Of a stretch of DNA of 64,000 nt, positions 1 through 8,799 are shown piece after piece; positions within the stretch are counted from its first letter, which is position 1; each line of letters opens with the position of its first letter. The translations under genes and the position numbers were made by a program. Source of the stretch: Telmatospirillum sp. (GTDB taxonomy: Bacteria > Pseudomonadota > Alphaproteobacteria > CACIAM-22H2); contig JADCGL010000017.1 in NCBI GenBank assembly GCA_020248985.1, positions 62,001 to 126,000 of the forward strand, in the 5' to 3' direction. Below the pieces are notes generated by a model, which was not told where the DNA came from, made no database searches, and worked only from the letters and a program-made list of their open reading frames with translations.

Positions 1-381
1 CAACGCGCGGCTCGTCGCCTGCAAGGCCGCGTCGATCGCATCGGCGTCGGCGGGCTTGGGCAAATAGTCGACCGCACCGGCTTTGATGGCGGCGACCGAC
101 GTTGCGATATTGCCGTAGCCCGTAAGGATCACGATGCGCGCATCGGGCGCCTGCGCGCGGATCACCGGCACGAGATCCAGGCCGGATCCGTCGCCGAGCT
201 TCAGATCGACGACGGCAAAGTCGGGCGCTTGCGCGCGAATCTGCGTTTCGGCGGCGGCAAAGGATTCGGCAAGCGTAACGACATAGCCGCGCCGCTCCAT
301 GGCCTGCGCCAAACGCAGGCGAAACGCTTCATCGTCTTCGACGATCAGCAGGCGGCGGACGGGCGGAGCACTTGGAATCAT
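1..381 (-). CDS. regA: RegA/PrrA/ActR-type response regulator (partial, 3' end outside window)
   Basis: The first 127 codons of a response regulator receiver domain are visible; the C-terminal output domain lies beyond the window edge. An acidic pair at residues 16-17 (VEDDE), the phospho-acceptor Asp59 in VVDLKLGDGSGL, a Thr in ILTGYG and a Lys in LPKPAD are all present. The DLKLGDGSGL stretch resembles the RegA/ActR family, in which a Fis-type helix-turn-helix follows. Its ATG overlaps the stop of the upstream sensor kinase gene by four bases (ATGA), so the two are translationally coupled. By family knowledge the pair controls genes in response to redox state. The family call rests partly on the kinase partner. 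Confidence 0.88.
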   Translation of the reverse strand, partial: MIPSAPPVRRLLIVEDDEAFRLRLAQAMERRGYVVTLAESFAAAETQIRAQAPDFAVVDLKLGDGSGLDLVPVIRAQAPDARIVILTGYGNIATSVAAIKAGAVDYLPKPADADAIDAALQATSRAL

Positions 382-1703
382 GCGAGCTTCTTTTCGGACA
401 GGGCTGAAAAGGCCGATCGCGGCCATGTTACGACGATTCGGGCGCCCCCATGTGGCCCATTGTCCCACGCGACCGAGGCCGACATGCGCGCAAGCAGAGT
501 CGAGGCGATGAAAATGCCGAGCCCCATATGGTCGCTCTCGCCGACACGGCTCGAAACATAGGGCTCGCCGAGGCGCGCCAGAATCTCGGGCGCAAAGCCC
601 GGCCCGTCGTCGAGAATGTCGATGCCGACGGTCAGCAAATCCGACCAGGCGCGGATGTCGATGCGCGTATGCGCGAAACTCGCTGCGTTTTCGATCAGCG
701 TGCCGAGTGCCTGCACGAGATCGGGGCGGCGCGGCGTGGGCGGATCGACATTGTCGGCATAGTCGATCGTGACGGCGAACTCGACGGGGCCGCCGGCGTA
801 GCGCGCGCCGATCTCGCGCAGAAGCACCGACAGAGGCGGCCGCGGAAACGGATCGCCGTGCCCGTCGCCGCTTTCGGGCTTGGCCGCCAAACGCGCCAGA
901 ATGTCGCGGCAGCGCATCGTCTCGCGCAGCAGCAATTCAGCGTCCATCTTGAGCGCTCCGGGCGGGGCGTCGCGCGCCACTTCTTTGGCCACAAGCGCGA
1001 TCGTGGCCAGCGGCGTGCCAAGCTCGTGGGCGGCGGCGGCGGCAAGCCCGCCCACCGCACTCACGCGCTGCTCGCGCTCGAGCGCCGTTTGTGCTGCCGC
1101 AAGTGCATCGGACATCTGGCGCGCGTCCTCGGCAAGCTTGGCGACATTGGCGGCGACCACGACGATCGTCATGGCAATAGCAACCCATACGCCGAAGGAG
1201 AAGAGCGCCGGCAATTCAAGGCCCGGCGGGGCCCAGGGCAGCGGCTCGTGCCAGAACGGCAGCACGGTTGCCGTCGCCATCGCGAGCACGCCCAATGCAA
1301 CGGTGGAGCTGCGCGTGAGCGAGGTGGCCGCGACCGCAACGGGGGCCACGAGCAGAACCGCAAACGGATTCTGCAGGCCGCCGGTGAAATGCAGAAGCGT
1401 GCCGAGCTGCAAAATGTCGTAGGCGAGAACCGCACCGGCAGCCCGGTCGTCGAGCCGCCCGGCGCGCGGGCGATCGAGCATTAGGACTGCATTGAGAATG
1501 GCCGATACGGCCACCGCACCCAGCGCGGCCCAGATCGGCAGCGGATAGCCGAGACCGTAATGCACGCCCAGCACCGCACAGGCTTGGCCGAGCACGGCAA
1601 TCCAGCGCACCACCACGAGCGTGCGCAGCCGCACGCGCCCGACCGGCGGCGGGGGCAGAAGACCTGGCGATTGAATCGCGGGCGGGCTCGCAGGCGCGCG
1701 CAT
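378..1703 (-). CDS. regB: RegB/PrrB/ActS-type redox sensor histidine kinase
   Basis: This is a membrane histidine kinase of 441 residues. The N-terminal part holds about six hydrophobic segments, with the quinone-linked GGLQNPF motif at 108-114, a RegB hallmark. The phospho-acceptor is His226 in AAAHELGTPLATI. A cysteine at 265 (RCRDIL) corresponds to the redox-active Cys of RegB. An ATPase domain with a DDGPGF G-box and GLGIF ends the protein. I chose the ATG at 1703 because GAGGAA lies at good spacing; an in-frame ATG at 1748 has no such site. It is divergent from the ABC gene at 1778 and overlaps regA. Known members sense quinone pool and thiol redox state. Confidence 0.92.
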   Translation of the reverse strand: MRAPASPPAIQSPGLLPPPPVGRVRLRTLVVVRWIAVLGQACAVLGVHYGLGYPLPIWAALGAVAVSAILNAVLMLDRPRAGRLDDRAAGAVLAYDILQLGTLLHFTGGLQNPFAVLLVAPVAVAATSLTRSSTVALGVLAMATATVLPFWHEPLPWAPPGLELPALFSFGVWVAIAMTIVVVAANVAKLAEDARQMSDALAAAQTALEREQRVSAVGGLAAAAAHELGTPLATIALVAKEVARDAPPGALKMDAELLLRETMRCRDILARLAAKPESGDGHGDPFPRPPLSVLLREIGARYAGGPVEFAVTIDYADNVDPPTPRRPDLVQALGTLIENAASFAHTRIDIRAWSDLLTVGIDILDDGPGFAPEILARLGEPYVSSRVGESDHMGLGIFIASTLLARMSASVAWDNGPHGGARIVVTWPRSAFSALSEKKLA

Positions 1704-1777
1704 GTCCGTTCCTCGAAGTACCGGGCGGCAAAACACAAGGCTGGTCACGACCCTGTGAACGCGCCATATAACAGCCT

Positions 1778-2518
1778 ATGCCGTCTCTTGCGATCAATGT
1801 CGAAAGCCTGACCAAGATTTTCGTCGCCGGTGCCGCCCCTGCGGTCGATGGGATTGCGTTTGCAGTGCCCCCCGGCCGCATCTGCGGGCTGCTGGGCGGC
1901 AACGGGGCCGGAAAAACCACGACTATTTCGATGCTGCTGGGCATTCTGGTGCCGACCTCGGGGCGAATCGAACTGCTCGGCCACGATATGCGCCGACACC
2001 GCTTTCGCGCCTTGCCGCAGATCAATTTCTCCTCGCCCTATGTCGATCTGCCGGGACGACTCACGGTGCGCGAGAACCTGACCGTGTTCGGGCGTCTCTA
2101 CGGCGTGCGCGATTTGGCAAGCCGCATCGCCGAACTTGCGCGCGAACTCGAGCTTGGGCCCTTGCTCGACCGCAAGACGGGTTCGCTGTCCTCGGGCCAA
2201 AAGACGCGTGCGGCGCTGGCCAAAGCGCTCGTGAACCGGCCGGCCTTGCTGCTGCTCGACGAGCCGACCGCGAGCCTCGATCCCGACACGGCCGACCAGG
2301 TACGCGGCCTGCTCGAGAATTATGCGCGCCGCGAGGGGGCGGCGATCCTGCTTGCCTCGCACAATATGGGCGAGGTCGAGCGGCTGTGCGCCGAAGTGCT
2401 GATGATGAAAACCGGACGCATCGTCGATCGCGGCACGCCCGCCGAACTCATCGCGCGCTACGGCCGCGACGACATGGAACAGGTGTTTCTCGACATCGCG
2501 CGCAGAGAAGAAGCATGA
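1778..2518 (+). CDS. ABC transporter ATP-binding protein (ABC-2 exporter type)
   Basis: The protein has 246 residues and one ABC ATPase domain. Walker A is GGNGAGKTT at about 40-48, the signature is LSSGQKTRAA near 137, and Walker B is LLLLDEPT near 157, followed by a switch His in ASHN. The order and length match the DrrA/NodI/CcmA group that drives ABC-2 type exporters. The stop overlaps the start of the permease gene by four bases (ATGA), so the two form an exporter. The substrate cannot be read from the sequence. Confidence 0.9.
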   Translation: MPSLAINVESLTKIFVAGAAPAVDGIAFAVPPGRICGLLGGNGAGKTTTISMLLGILVPTSGRIELLGHDMRRHRFRALPQINFSSPYVDLPGRLTVRENLTVFGRLYGVRDLASRIAELARELELGPLLDRKTGSLSSGQKTRAALAKALVNRPALLLLDEPTASLDPDTADQVRGLLENYARREGAAILLASHNMGEVERLCAEVLMMKTGRIVDRGTPAELIARYGRDDMEQVFLDIARREEA

Positions 2519-3312
2519 CCGACAGTCTCCAGCGTATTTCGGCCATGCTGCTGCGGCACTATTACCTGTTCCGCGGCTCGTGGACGCGCATCTTCGATCT
2601 CATGTACTGGCCCGTGCTGCAGATGGTGATCTGGGGCTTCATCACGGTGTTCCTGAACCAGCATTCGAACTGGTTCGCGCAGGCCGCCGGCGTTTTGATT
2701 GGTGCGGTGCTGCTGTGGGACGTATTGGTGCGCGCCCAGTTCGGCTTCACGCTGTCGCTGCTCGAAGAAATGTGGTCGCGAAACTTAGCGAACCTGTTCG
2801 TGGCGCCGTTGCGGCCCTACGAATTCGGTCTGTCACTGATGGCGATGGGCATCATCCGCTCGGCGATCGGCGTCGTACCTGCGGCCTTGCTCGCGATTCC
2901 GCTCTTCCACTATTCGATCTTCGAAATGGGGCTGCCGCTGATCGCTTTCTGGTCGATGCTGATCATGCTCGGCTGGTCGATTGGGCTCGGCATTGCGGCG
3001 CTCTTGTTCCGCTTCGGGCTGGCGGCCGAATCCTACGCCTGGGCGTCGATCTTCCTGATCCAGCCCGTCTCCGGCGTTTGGTATCCGGTCGAGGTCTTGC
3101 CGGGCTGGCTGCAGCCGGTCGCTTGGGCCCTGCCGACGACGCATGTGTTCGAAGGCATGCGCGCGGTGCTGATCAACGGCACGTTCCGCTGGGACCTGTT
3201 CGCCTCGGCTTTCGCGCTCAATATCCTCTATCTGGCCTTGGGCTTCGGCGCGTTCCTGTTCGCGTTCGCGCGCGCGCGCCAGCGCGGCCAATTGCTGCAA
3301 TCGAGCGAGTGA
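2515..3312 (+). CDS. ABC-2 type transporter permease
   Basis: This 265-residue membrane protein has about six hydrophobic segments and matches the ABC-2 permease family. The late motif around PVSGVWYPVEVLPGWLQ, followed by ALPTTHVFEGMR, is typical of that family. The start is the ATG at 2515, inside the stop of the ATPase gene. It forms the membrane half of an exporter with that ATPase. It converges on the amidohydrolase gene with only four bases between stops. Confidence 0.9.
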   Translation: MTDSLQRISAMLLRHYYLFRGSWTRIFDLMYWPVLQMVIWGFITVFLNQHSNWFAQAAGVLIGAVLLWDVLVRAQFGFTLSLLEEMWSRNLANLFVAPLRPYEFGLSLMAMGIIRSAIGVVPAALLAIPLFHYSIFEMGLPLIAFWSMLIMLGWSIGLGIAALLFRFGLAAESYAWASIFLIQPVSGVWYPVEVLPGWLQPVAWALPTTHVFEGMRAVLINGTFRWDLFASAFALNILYLALGFGAFLFAFARARQRGQLLQSSE

Positions 3313-3316
3313 GGCT

Positions 3317-4483
3317 TCACGCAGCGCGGCGCGGCAGATTCTGCTCGATCAAGGTCGCCCAATACGAAGCGCCGACCGGCAGAATGTCGTCGTTGAAATC
3401 GTAGCGCGGATTGTGCAGCGACGGACCCGTCCCGTTGCCCAGGAACACGTATGCGCCGGGCTTGGCTTCGAGCATGAACGCAAAATCCTCCGAGCCCATC
3501 GTGGCAATACCATCGGTCGTCACACGCTCGGATCCGACGACCGCGCGCATGGCGGCTGCCGCGACTTCGACTTCGGCCGCACTGTTCACGAGCGGCGGAT
3601 AGCCGCGCCGATAGTCGAGCGTCATCTCGCAGCCCATGGCCGCCGCAATGCCGCCCGCAATGCGCTTCATCGCCGCTTCGAGCCCGTCGCGAACCTTCGG
3701 CTCGAACGCGCGCAACGTGCCGCGCAGCACGCATTCGTTCGGGATCACATTGTAGGCGTCGCCCGCATGGATCTGCGTCACGCTGACGACGACTGCATCG
3801 AGCGGGCTCGTTTCGCGCGAGGAGATCGTCTGGAGTGCGGTCACGATCTGGGCCGCGCACACCACGGGATCGGTGCCGCGCTGCGGCATGGCGGCATGCG
3901 TGCCGAGGCCGCGCACGACGATGTCGAACTGGTCGGCCGAGGCCATCATCGGGCCGGGGCGCACAGAGAAGCGGCCCGCTTCGGTGCCCGGCCAGTTATG
4001 CATGCCGAACACGCTTTCGACCGGGAATTTCTCGAACAGCCCTTCCTTGACCATTAGGTCGCCGCCGCCGCCGCCCTCTTCGGCGGGCTGAAAGATGAAC
4101 TGCACCGTACCGTCGAAATTTTTCGTCTCGGCGAGATATTTGGCGGCCCCCAGCAGCATCGCCGTGTGGCCGTCATGGCCGCAGGCATGCATGCGGCCGG
4201 CATTCAGCGAGCGATGCGTAAAATCGTTGTTCTCGGCCATCGGCAGCGCGTCCATGTCGGCGCGCAGGCCAATGGCGCGGTTGGATGTGCCGGCGCGCAG
4301 CGTGCCGACCACGCCAGTTTTGGCAAGGCCGCGATGCACGTCGATGCCGAATTCGGCGAGCTTAGCCGCCACGAGATCGGCCGTGCGCGTTTCCTCGTAG
4401 GCAAGCTCGGGCCGGCTGTGGATGTCGCGGCGCCAGGCCTTCATGTCTTCGTGGAAAGCGGCGATTCGGTTGATGACAGGCAT
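3317..4483 (-). CDS. M20D family amidohydrolase (hippurate hydrolase / N-acyl amino acid amidohydrolase type)
   Basis: A 388-residue zinc-dependent amidohydrolase. Family features include the N-terminal RRDIHSRPELAYEE, the metal-binding HACGHDGHTAMLLG, the EEGGGG patch after QPAE, GMHNWPG, and MGSEDFAFM near the C-terminus. The central lid domain for dimerisation is present and the length is normal. The reading frame continues upstream, but AAGGAG sits eight bases before the ATG at 4483, which fixes the start. Members hydrolyse N-acyl amino acids, hippurate or indole-acetyl conjugates; the substrate here is unknown. Confidence 0.9.
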   Translation of the reverse strand: MPVINRIAAFHEDMKAWRRDIHSRPELAYEETRTADLVAAKLAEFGIDVHRGLAKTGVVGTLRAGTSNRAIGLRADMDALPMAENNDFTHRSLNAGRMHACGHDGHTAMLLGAAKYLAETKNFDGTVQFIFQPAEEGGGGGDLMVKEGLFEKFPVESVFGMHNWPGTEAGRFSVRPGPMMASADQFDIVVRGLGTHAAMPQRGTDPVVCAAQIVTALQTISSRETSPLDAVVVSVTQIHAGDAYNVIPNECVLRGTLRAFEPKVRDGLEAAMKRIAGGIAAAMGCEMTLDYRRGYPPLVNSAAEVEVAAAAMRAVVGSERVTTDGIATMGSEDFAFMLEAKPGAYVFLGNGTGPSLHNPRYDFNDDILPVGASYWATLIEQNLPRRAA

Positions 4484-4539
4484 CGCTGGAACTCCTTGGC
4501 GACGGTTTTGATCAGTGTGGGGCGATGCCTGCGAGCAAG

Positions 4540-5571
4540 TCAATTCTTGCCGGATACGCCCGCCGCGGCAAACGTCGCCATGCCGGTATGGCATGCAACC
4601 GCCGCGCGCACGAGGCCGATGGCCAACGCGGCCCCCGAGGCTTCGCCCAGCCGCATGCCGAGATCGAACAATGCCGTGCGCTCGATCTTGGCCAGCAGGC
4701 GGCGATGACCGGGCTCGGCCGACACATGCGCCACTTGGCAATGGTCGAGCAAATGCGGATCGAGGGCGCGCAGCACGCAGGCCGCAACAGTGGTCGCGAA
4801 CCCGTCGAGCAGCACGGGCACGCGTGCGAGGCGTGCGGCGAGGATCGCACCCGCGATCGCCGCAAGCTCGAAGCCGCCAACGCGTGCGAGCACATCCAAG
4901 GGCGCGCGCGGACTCGAAAAATGCAAAGCGGTTGCTGCCTCGACCGCCGCGATCTTGCGCGCGAGTGCGGTGCCGACCACACCCGTACCGGGCCCGACCC
5001 AATCGGCGGCTGTGCCGCCGAACAGGCCCACGCACAAAGCCGACGCCGACGTCGTGTTGGCAATGCCCATCTCGCCCACGCACAGAAGATCGATGCCGGG
5101 CTCGACCGCCATCATGCCGTAGGCGATGGCGCGCGCGCATTCTTCTTCGGTCATCGCGGAGGTTTGCGTGAAGTCCGCCGTCGGCGTGTCGAGCGCCATT
5201 TCATAGACGCGCAGATCGGCGTCGAAAATTTTGCAGAGCTGGTTCACCGCTGCCCCGCCCGCAATGAAGTTCTGTACCATCTGCGCTGTTACGTCCGCCG
5301 GGAAGGCCGAAACGCCTTGTGCAGCCACGCCATGGTTGGCCGCGAATACCGCCACGCGCGGATGCGAAACGGTCGGCGGATGTTTGGCCTGCCAGCGCGC
5401 GAGCCACGCCGAAATGTCCTCGAGCCGCCCCAAAGCGCCCGGCGGCTTGGTGAGATGCGATTCGCGCGATGCGGCCCTGGTCGCGGCTTCGAGGTCGGGG
5501 CCCGGCAATTCGGGCAACAGAGCCAAGATTTCAGCGAAGCTTGCGACAGGCTGGCGGGCGGCGGACGACAT
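4540..5571 (-). CDS. cobT: Nicotinate-nucleotide--dimethylbenzimidazole phosphoribosyltransferase
   Basis: A 343-residue enzyme that makes alpha-ribazole phosphate from dimethylbenzimidazole and nicotinate mononucleotide, for the lower ligand of B12. Family landmarks include the KPPGALGRLE segment, AANHGVA, CVGEMGIANTTSA, DGFATT and the catalytic Glu in MRLGEASGAALA. In the Pseudomonas denitrificans naming it is CobU. The start was placed at the ATG at 5571 because length and N-terminus fit the family; an ATG at 5589 is also possible. It is divergent from cobS over 95 bases. Confidence 0.95.
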   Translation of the reverse strand: MSSAARQPVASFAEILALLPELPGPDLEAATRAASRESHLTKPPGALGRLEDISAWLARWQAKHPPTVSHPRVAVFAANHGVAAQGVSAFPADVTAQMVQNFIAGGAAVNQLCKIFDADLRVYEMALDTPTADFTQTSAMTEEECARAIAYGMMAVEPGIDLLCVGEMGIANTTSASALCVGLFGGTAADWVGPGTGVVGTALARKIAAVEAATALHFSSPRAPLDVLARVGGFELAAIAGAILAARLARVPVLLDGFATTVAACVLRALDPHLLDHCQVAHVSAEPGHRRLLAKIERTALFDLGMRLGEASGAALAIGLVRAAVACHTGMATFAAAGVSGKN

Positions 5572-5666
5572 GGGCAGTGCTCGTTTCATTTGGGGTGCGG
5601 CTGGCAATGCGAAGCGTGGCGTCCTATCTTGCGCCTCCCGCAATTGCAAGCACGCCCTCTTTGCCG

Positions 5667-6479
5667 ATGACCGAAGCGCCGCCGCCGCCGACTGCTACGC
5701 CCGCACCCGGTGCATTCGGCGAACTGTGCCTTGCACTGGGCTTTCTCACGCGGATTCCGGTTCCTTTGGCCCCAACGACCGCCGCCTTGCCGCTTGCAAT
5801 GTCCGTGCGCGCCTTCGCACCCGCCGGGGCCGTGGTCGGCGCGCTGGGTGCAGGCATTTACGCGCTCGTGTGGTTTGCGGGCCTGCCGCCGATCCTGGCG
5901 GCCCTGCTGGGCTTGGCCGCGACGATCTGGACGACCGGCGCTTTGCACGAGGACGGGCTCGCAGATTTCACCGATGCCGCAGGTGCGCGCAACGTCGAGC
6001 GACGGCTTGCGATCATGCGCGACAGCCGTATCGGCACGTTCGGCGTGCTGGCCTTGCTGCTGTCGCTGGCGCTGCGCGCCGTGACGTTAGCGGCATTGGA
6101 CGATCCCGCAACGGTCGCCATCGCCTGGATCGGTGCCGCCGCCGCCTCGCGCGCGGCCATCGCCTATCCGATGTATCACCTGCCGTTTGCGCGCAGCGAC
6201 GGGGCGGCCGTGCGCGCCGGCAGGCCAAGTGCCGCACACGCCGCCGCAGCGCTCGCGATCGGGCTCGCGTTCCTGCTGCCGCTCGGGATTTTCGGCTTCG
6301 GACTCGCTTTGTTGTCTGCAGGCGGCGTTACCCTCTATACAAGCGCGCTCGCCCGTCGCCAGCTTGGCGGGCAGACGGGCGATGCGCTCGGCATGGTGCA
6401 GCAATCAGTCGAGATCGCGGTCCTGATCGCAACACTTCTCGCAACGGTTCTTTTCGAGGCTCACGCATGGATGGATTGA
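5667..6479 (+). CDS. cobS: Adenosylcobinamide-GDP ribazoletransferase (cobalamin synthase)
   Basis: A polytopic membrane protein of 270 residues that joins adenosylcobinamide-GDP with alpha-ribazole (phosphate), the last assembly step of B12. The family region with conserved acidic residues is clear: LHEDGLADFTDA followed by RDSRIGTFG. GFLTRIPVP near the N-terminus and QTGDALG near the C-terminus also fit. No strong ribosome site marks the start; the ATG at 5667 gives the usual length, while one at 5607 would add 20 residues. It overlaps cobC by 13 bases. It is not the cobaltochelatase subunit also called CobS. Confidence 0.94.
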   Translation: MTEAPPPPTATPAPGAFGELCLALGFLTRIPVPLAPTTAALPLAMSVRAFAPAGAVVGALGAGIYALVWFAGLPPILAALLGLAATIWTTGALHEDGLADFTDAAGARNVERRLAIMRDSRIGTFGVLALLLSLALRAVTLAALDDPATVAIAWIGAAAASRAAIAYPMYHLPFARSDGAAVRAGRPSAAHAAAALAIGLAFLLPLGIFGFGLALLSAGGVTLYTSALARRQLGGQTGDALGMVQQSVEIAVLIATLLATVLFEAHAWMD

Positions 6480-7105
6480 TCGAAACGCGCTTCTGGCTGG
6501 TTCGCCACGCGCCTGTCGTGGGCCAGCACGGGCGCTGCTACGGCACCAAAGACGTCGATTGCGACACCGGCAACGAAGCGGCCTTTGCAGGCCTTGCCCG
6601 CCTGCTGCCCGACAGCGGCGTGTGGCACACGACGCGCCTGTCGCGCACACAGCGCACCGCCGCCGCGATCTGGGCCGCCAAGGGCAAGCCCGCCCCAGCA
6701 CTTGGCCTAGCCGAAGACATGATCGAACAATGTTTCGGCGAGTGGCAGGGCCGCACCTATGCCGAGATCGGCGCCTACGGCCACGGCGATCCGGCCACCA
6801 CGCATCGCCATTGGCTGTCGATGGCCGACATCAAGCCGGCCGGCGGCGAGAGCTTTACGGAAGTGTGCGCGCGCGTGGCCCGCGCGCTCGATGGATTGGC
6901 CGACACGCACAAGGGCAACGACGTGACGGTCGTGTGCCATGGCGGCACCATTCGGGCCGCCGTTGCCTATGCGCTGGCATTGCCGCCGGAAACCGCCTTG
7001 TCGCTGGTCGTCGACACGCTGTCGGTGACACGGCTCGACCGGCTCGCGGGCAGCGGAATCGGCCATGCCTGGCGCGTGGGGTTCGTAAACCGCCCGCCGA
7101 CCTGA
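6467..7105 (+). CDS. cobC: Histidine phosphatase family protein, probable alpha-ribazole phosphatase
   Basis: A 212-residue member of the histidine phosphatase superfamily. The catalytic RH pair is in WLVRHAPV at 13-14, and the second catalytic His is in VVCHGGTIRA. The motif reads RHAP rather than the usual RHGE/RHGQ. GEWQGRTYAE and GGESF match phosphatases that dephosphorylate alpha-ribazole 5'-phosphate. GAGG lies seven bases before the ATG at 6467, which is inside the end of cobS, so the genes are probably coupled. The substrate is inferred from its place between cobS and the B12 riboswitch. Confidence 0.85.
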   Translation: MDGLIETRFWLVRHAPVVGQHGRCYGTKDVDCDTGNEAAFAGLARLLPDSGVWHTTRLSRTQRTAAAIWAAKGKPAPALGLAEDMIEQCFGEWQGRTYAEIGAYGHGDPATTHRHWLSMADIKPAGGESFTEVCARVARALDGLADTHKGNDVTVVCHGGTIRAAVAYALALPPETALSLVVDTLSVTRLDRLAGSGIGHAWRVGFVNRPPT

Positions 7106-7107
7106 AT

Positions 7108-7929
7108 CTAGCGCGGCAGGCTCAGATATTTGTCGAGGGCCGCGTCGATCAAGCGCGGCTCCGTCAGCAACGTGGCGCGCGAGCCGCGCGCCTCTTCGAG
7201 GAAGAGTTCGTTCTTGCCGCCGAATTTGCGCACGGCGTTGGCGGCCCCGCGCATCGCCGGGCAGCCTGCGCGCTCGGGCTCGGCATCGCGACCGCCGCAA
7301 TAGAAGATCCAGCGCGTATCGTCGAACGGCCCCAGGCCAAACTGGCCTTCCGCCACGCGCCGATTGGCCGCGATGTCTTCGGCCATCGCGCCCGAATTGA
7401 CCAAGGTGGCGCCGAAGAACTTGCCGCCGGCATGCCGGTCATACGCCTGAATTGCGTAGGCCATCTCCGCACCGCGCCCCATGCCGTAAAGCATGGCCGT
7501 GCCGGGCTTCATGCCCATCTGGCGCAAAGCTTGCTCGAGTTCGCGATAGACGAGCTCGGCATTGGCGTAGTTCGCGGGCCCGTCGCCGGTGGCGTACCAC
7601 CATTGCATCGCGACGATGCCGACCGACTTGCGCACCAGCGTGGGATGCCAGACGGCAAGCTCCTGCTGCGCCCAGGTCTTGGCATCGGGCAGCACCACGA
7701 TCCAGCCGCGCGGATTGGGGTTGGGCGACCAAGTGGCCGCGAACAGTCGGCCGTCGCGCGTGACGCGCAGATTGACGCCGATGCGACTGGCGAAGCGCAC
7801 CTGCTCGGGGATCGCCTCCTGTGCACGCTGGAGGATCGTGGCTTGCGGTGCGCCTTGCGCGCGCACCGGTGCCGCCTGCGTCGCCAACGCCAACCCTGCA
7901 ATCGCCAAAATGCCCAACAAACCGCGCAT
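7108..7929 (-). CDS. Exported alpha/beta-hydrolase-like protein lacking the nucleophile serine
   Basis: A 273-residue protein with a clear signal peptide ending near QAAPVRAQG. The middle looks like the elbow of esterase/PHB-depolymerase-like alpha/beta hydrolases: YGMGRGAEMAY where GxSxG is expected, followed by GATLVNSGAM. The serine position is glycine, so ordinary serine hydrolase chemistry is doubtful. It lies between cobC, whose stop is two bases away, and the divergent B12 riboswitch. GAGGGGA precedes the ATG closely. No specific function can be assigned. Confidence 0.7.
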   Translation of the reverse strand: MRGLLGILAIAGLALATQAAPVRAQGAPQATILQRAQEAIPEQVRFASRIGVNLRVTRDGRLFAATWSPNPNPRGWIVVLPDAKTWAQQELAVWHPTLVRKSVGIVAMQWWYATGDGPANYANAELVYRELEQALRQMGMKPGTAMLYGMGRGAEMAYAIQAYDRHAGGKFFGATLVNSGAMAEDIAANRRVAEGQFGLGPFDDTRWIFYCGGRDAEPERAGCPAMRGAANAVRKFGGKNELFLEEARGSRATLLTEPRLIDAALDKYLSLPR

Positions 7930-7989
7930 GTCCCCTCGCCCAAACGCCGTCTAGCAAGCCGCACCCGGACTGTGATAGTAACGACATTG

Positions 7990-8190
7990 CATCTGGACAG
8001 GGAAGACCGGTGAAGCAAAGCAAAAAGCGCCCCAAAACGCGCTTTTTTCCGACAGCCACCCCGGCGCTGCCCCCGCAACTGTAAGGGCGAGATCGGCCGC
8101 CCACCACGCCACTGGCCCCCGTCGAACGGGGTTGGGAAGGCAGGACGGCCCTCGACGACCCCGAGCCAGGAGACCTCCCGGACGCCAAGG
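7990..8190 (+). promoter_or_regulatory. Cobalamin (B12) riboswitch
   Basis: The segment carries the conserved core elements in order: GGGAAGACCGGTGAA, the GCCCCCGCAACTGTAAG stretch, CCACTG, GGGAAGGC, and the B12 box GAGCCAGGAGACCT. These are the hallmarks of the adenosylcobalamin-class aptamer. It lies 50 bases upstream of cobU and should repress the cobU-cobW-cobN-cobO-cobQ operon when B12 is plentiful. No T-tract terminator is visible before cobU, which favours control of translation. Outer boundaries are approximate. Confidence 0.95.
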
Positions 8191-8202
8191 GCATTCCCCT
8201 TG
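8186..8202 (+). promoter_or_regulatory. Small hairpin between the B12 riboswitch and the cobU ribosome site
   Basis: A perfect six-pair stem CAAGGG/CCCTTG with a five-base loop stands just after the B12 box and 18 bases before the GGGAGGAA ribosome site of cobU. It may be part of the expression platform. It lacks a T-tract, so it is unlikely to be a terminator. Confidence 0.4.
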
Positions 8203-8238
8203 CCAACTACCGTCCTCGGCGGGAGGAACAGGTGCGCC

Positions 8239-8799
8239 ATGGTTGCCGACAAAGCTTCGCGTAAAGCGGGGCTCGATCATCCTCTTATTCTGGTCCTGGG
8301 CGGGGCACGCTCGGGCAAAAGCCGCTATGCCGAAGCGCGCGTACAAGCTTTGTGTGCGGCGGGCAAGCCCGCGATCTACGTGGCGACAGCACAAGCCCAC
8401 GACCGCGAGATGGCCACGCGCATTGCCCGCCACAAAAAGCAGCGCGGCAGAAGACTTTGGCGAACGCTCGAAGCGCCGCTCGATCTGGCACAGACGCTGG
8501 CCACACAGACGCAGCCCACGCTGGTCGATTGCCTCACGCTGTGGCTCACCAATCTGATGCTGGCGGAGCGGCCGATCTCGGCGGCAACCAAAGAACTCTG
8601 CCGCACGCTCGCCAAGCGCCAAGCCCCCATCGTGCTCGTCGCGAACGAAGTGGGCCTCGGCATCGTGCCCGACAATAAAATGGCGCGCGATTTCCGCGAC
8701 CAGGCCGGGCGCTTGCACCAAGCCATCGGCGCGATCGCGACCGACGTTGTATTCGTAGCGGCCGGCTTGCCGCTTGCCTTGAAGGGGAAGACCGCATGA
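8239..8799 (+). CDS. cobU: Bifunctional adenosylcobinamide kinase / adenosylcobinamide-phosphate guanylyltransferase
   Basis: A 186-residue enzyme that phosphorylates adenosylcobinamide and then transfers GMP to it. The P-loop GGARSGKS is at 21-28, and the nucleotide-accepting His is probably His65 in RIARHKKQRG. VDCLTLWLTNL and NEVGLGIVP are family segments. The ATG at 8239 is preceded at ten bases by GGGAGGAA. A TTG further upstream is in frame but lies in the riboswitch platform. It is the first gene of the riboswitch-controlled operon and overlaps cobW by four bases. The same enzyme is called CobP elsewhere. Confidence 0.95.
   Translation: MVADKASRKAGLDHPLILVLGGARSGKSRYAEARVQALCAAGKPAIYVATAQAHDREMATRIARHKKQRGRRLWRTLEAPLDLAQTLATQTQPTLVDCLTLWLTNLMLAERPISAATKELCRTLAKRQAPIVLVANEVGLGIVPDNKMARDFRDQAGRLHQAIGAIATDVVFVAAGLPLALKGKTA

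Noticed and set aside
7930-7989. Sigma-70 promoter for the riboswitch operon
   Set aside because: A GATAGT at about 7972 could be a -10 box, but no acceptable -35 partner lies at the right distance, so I do not call it.
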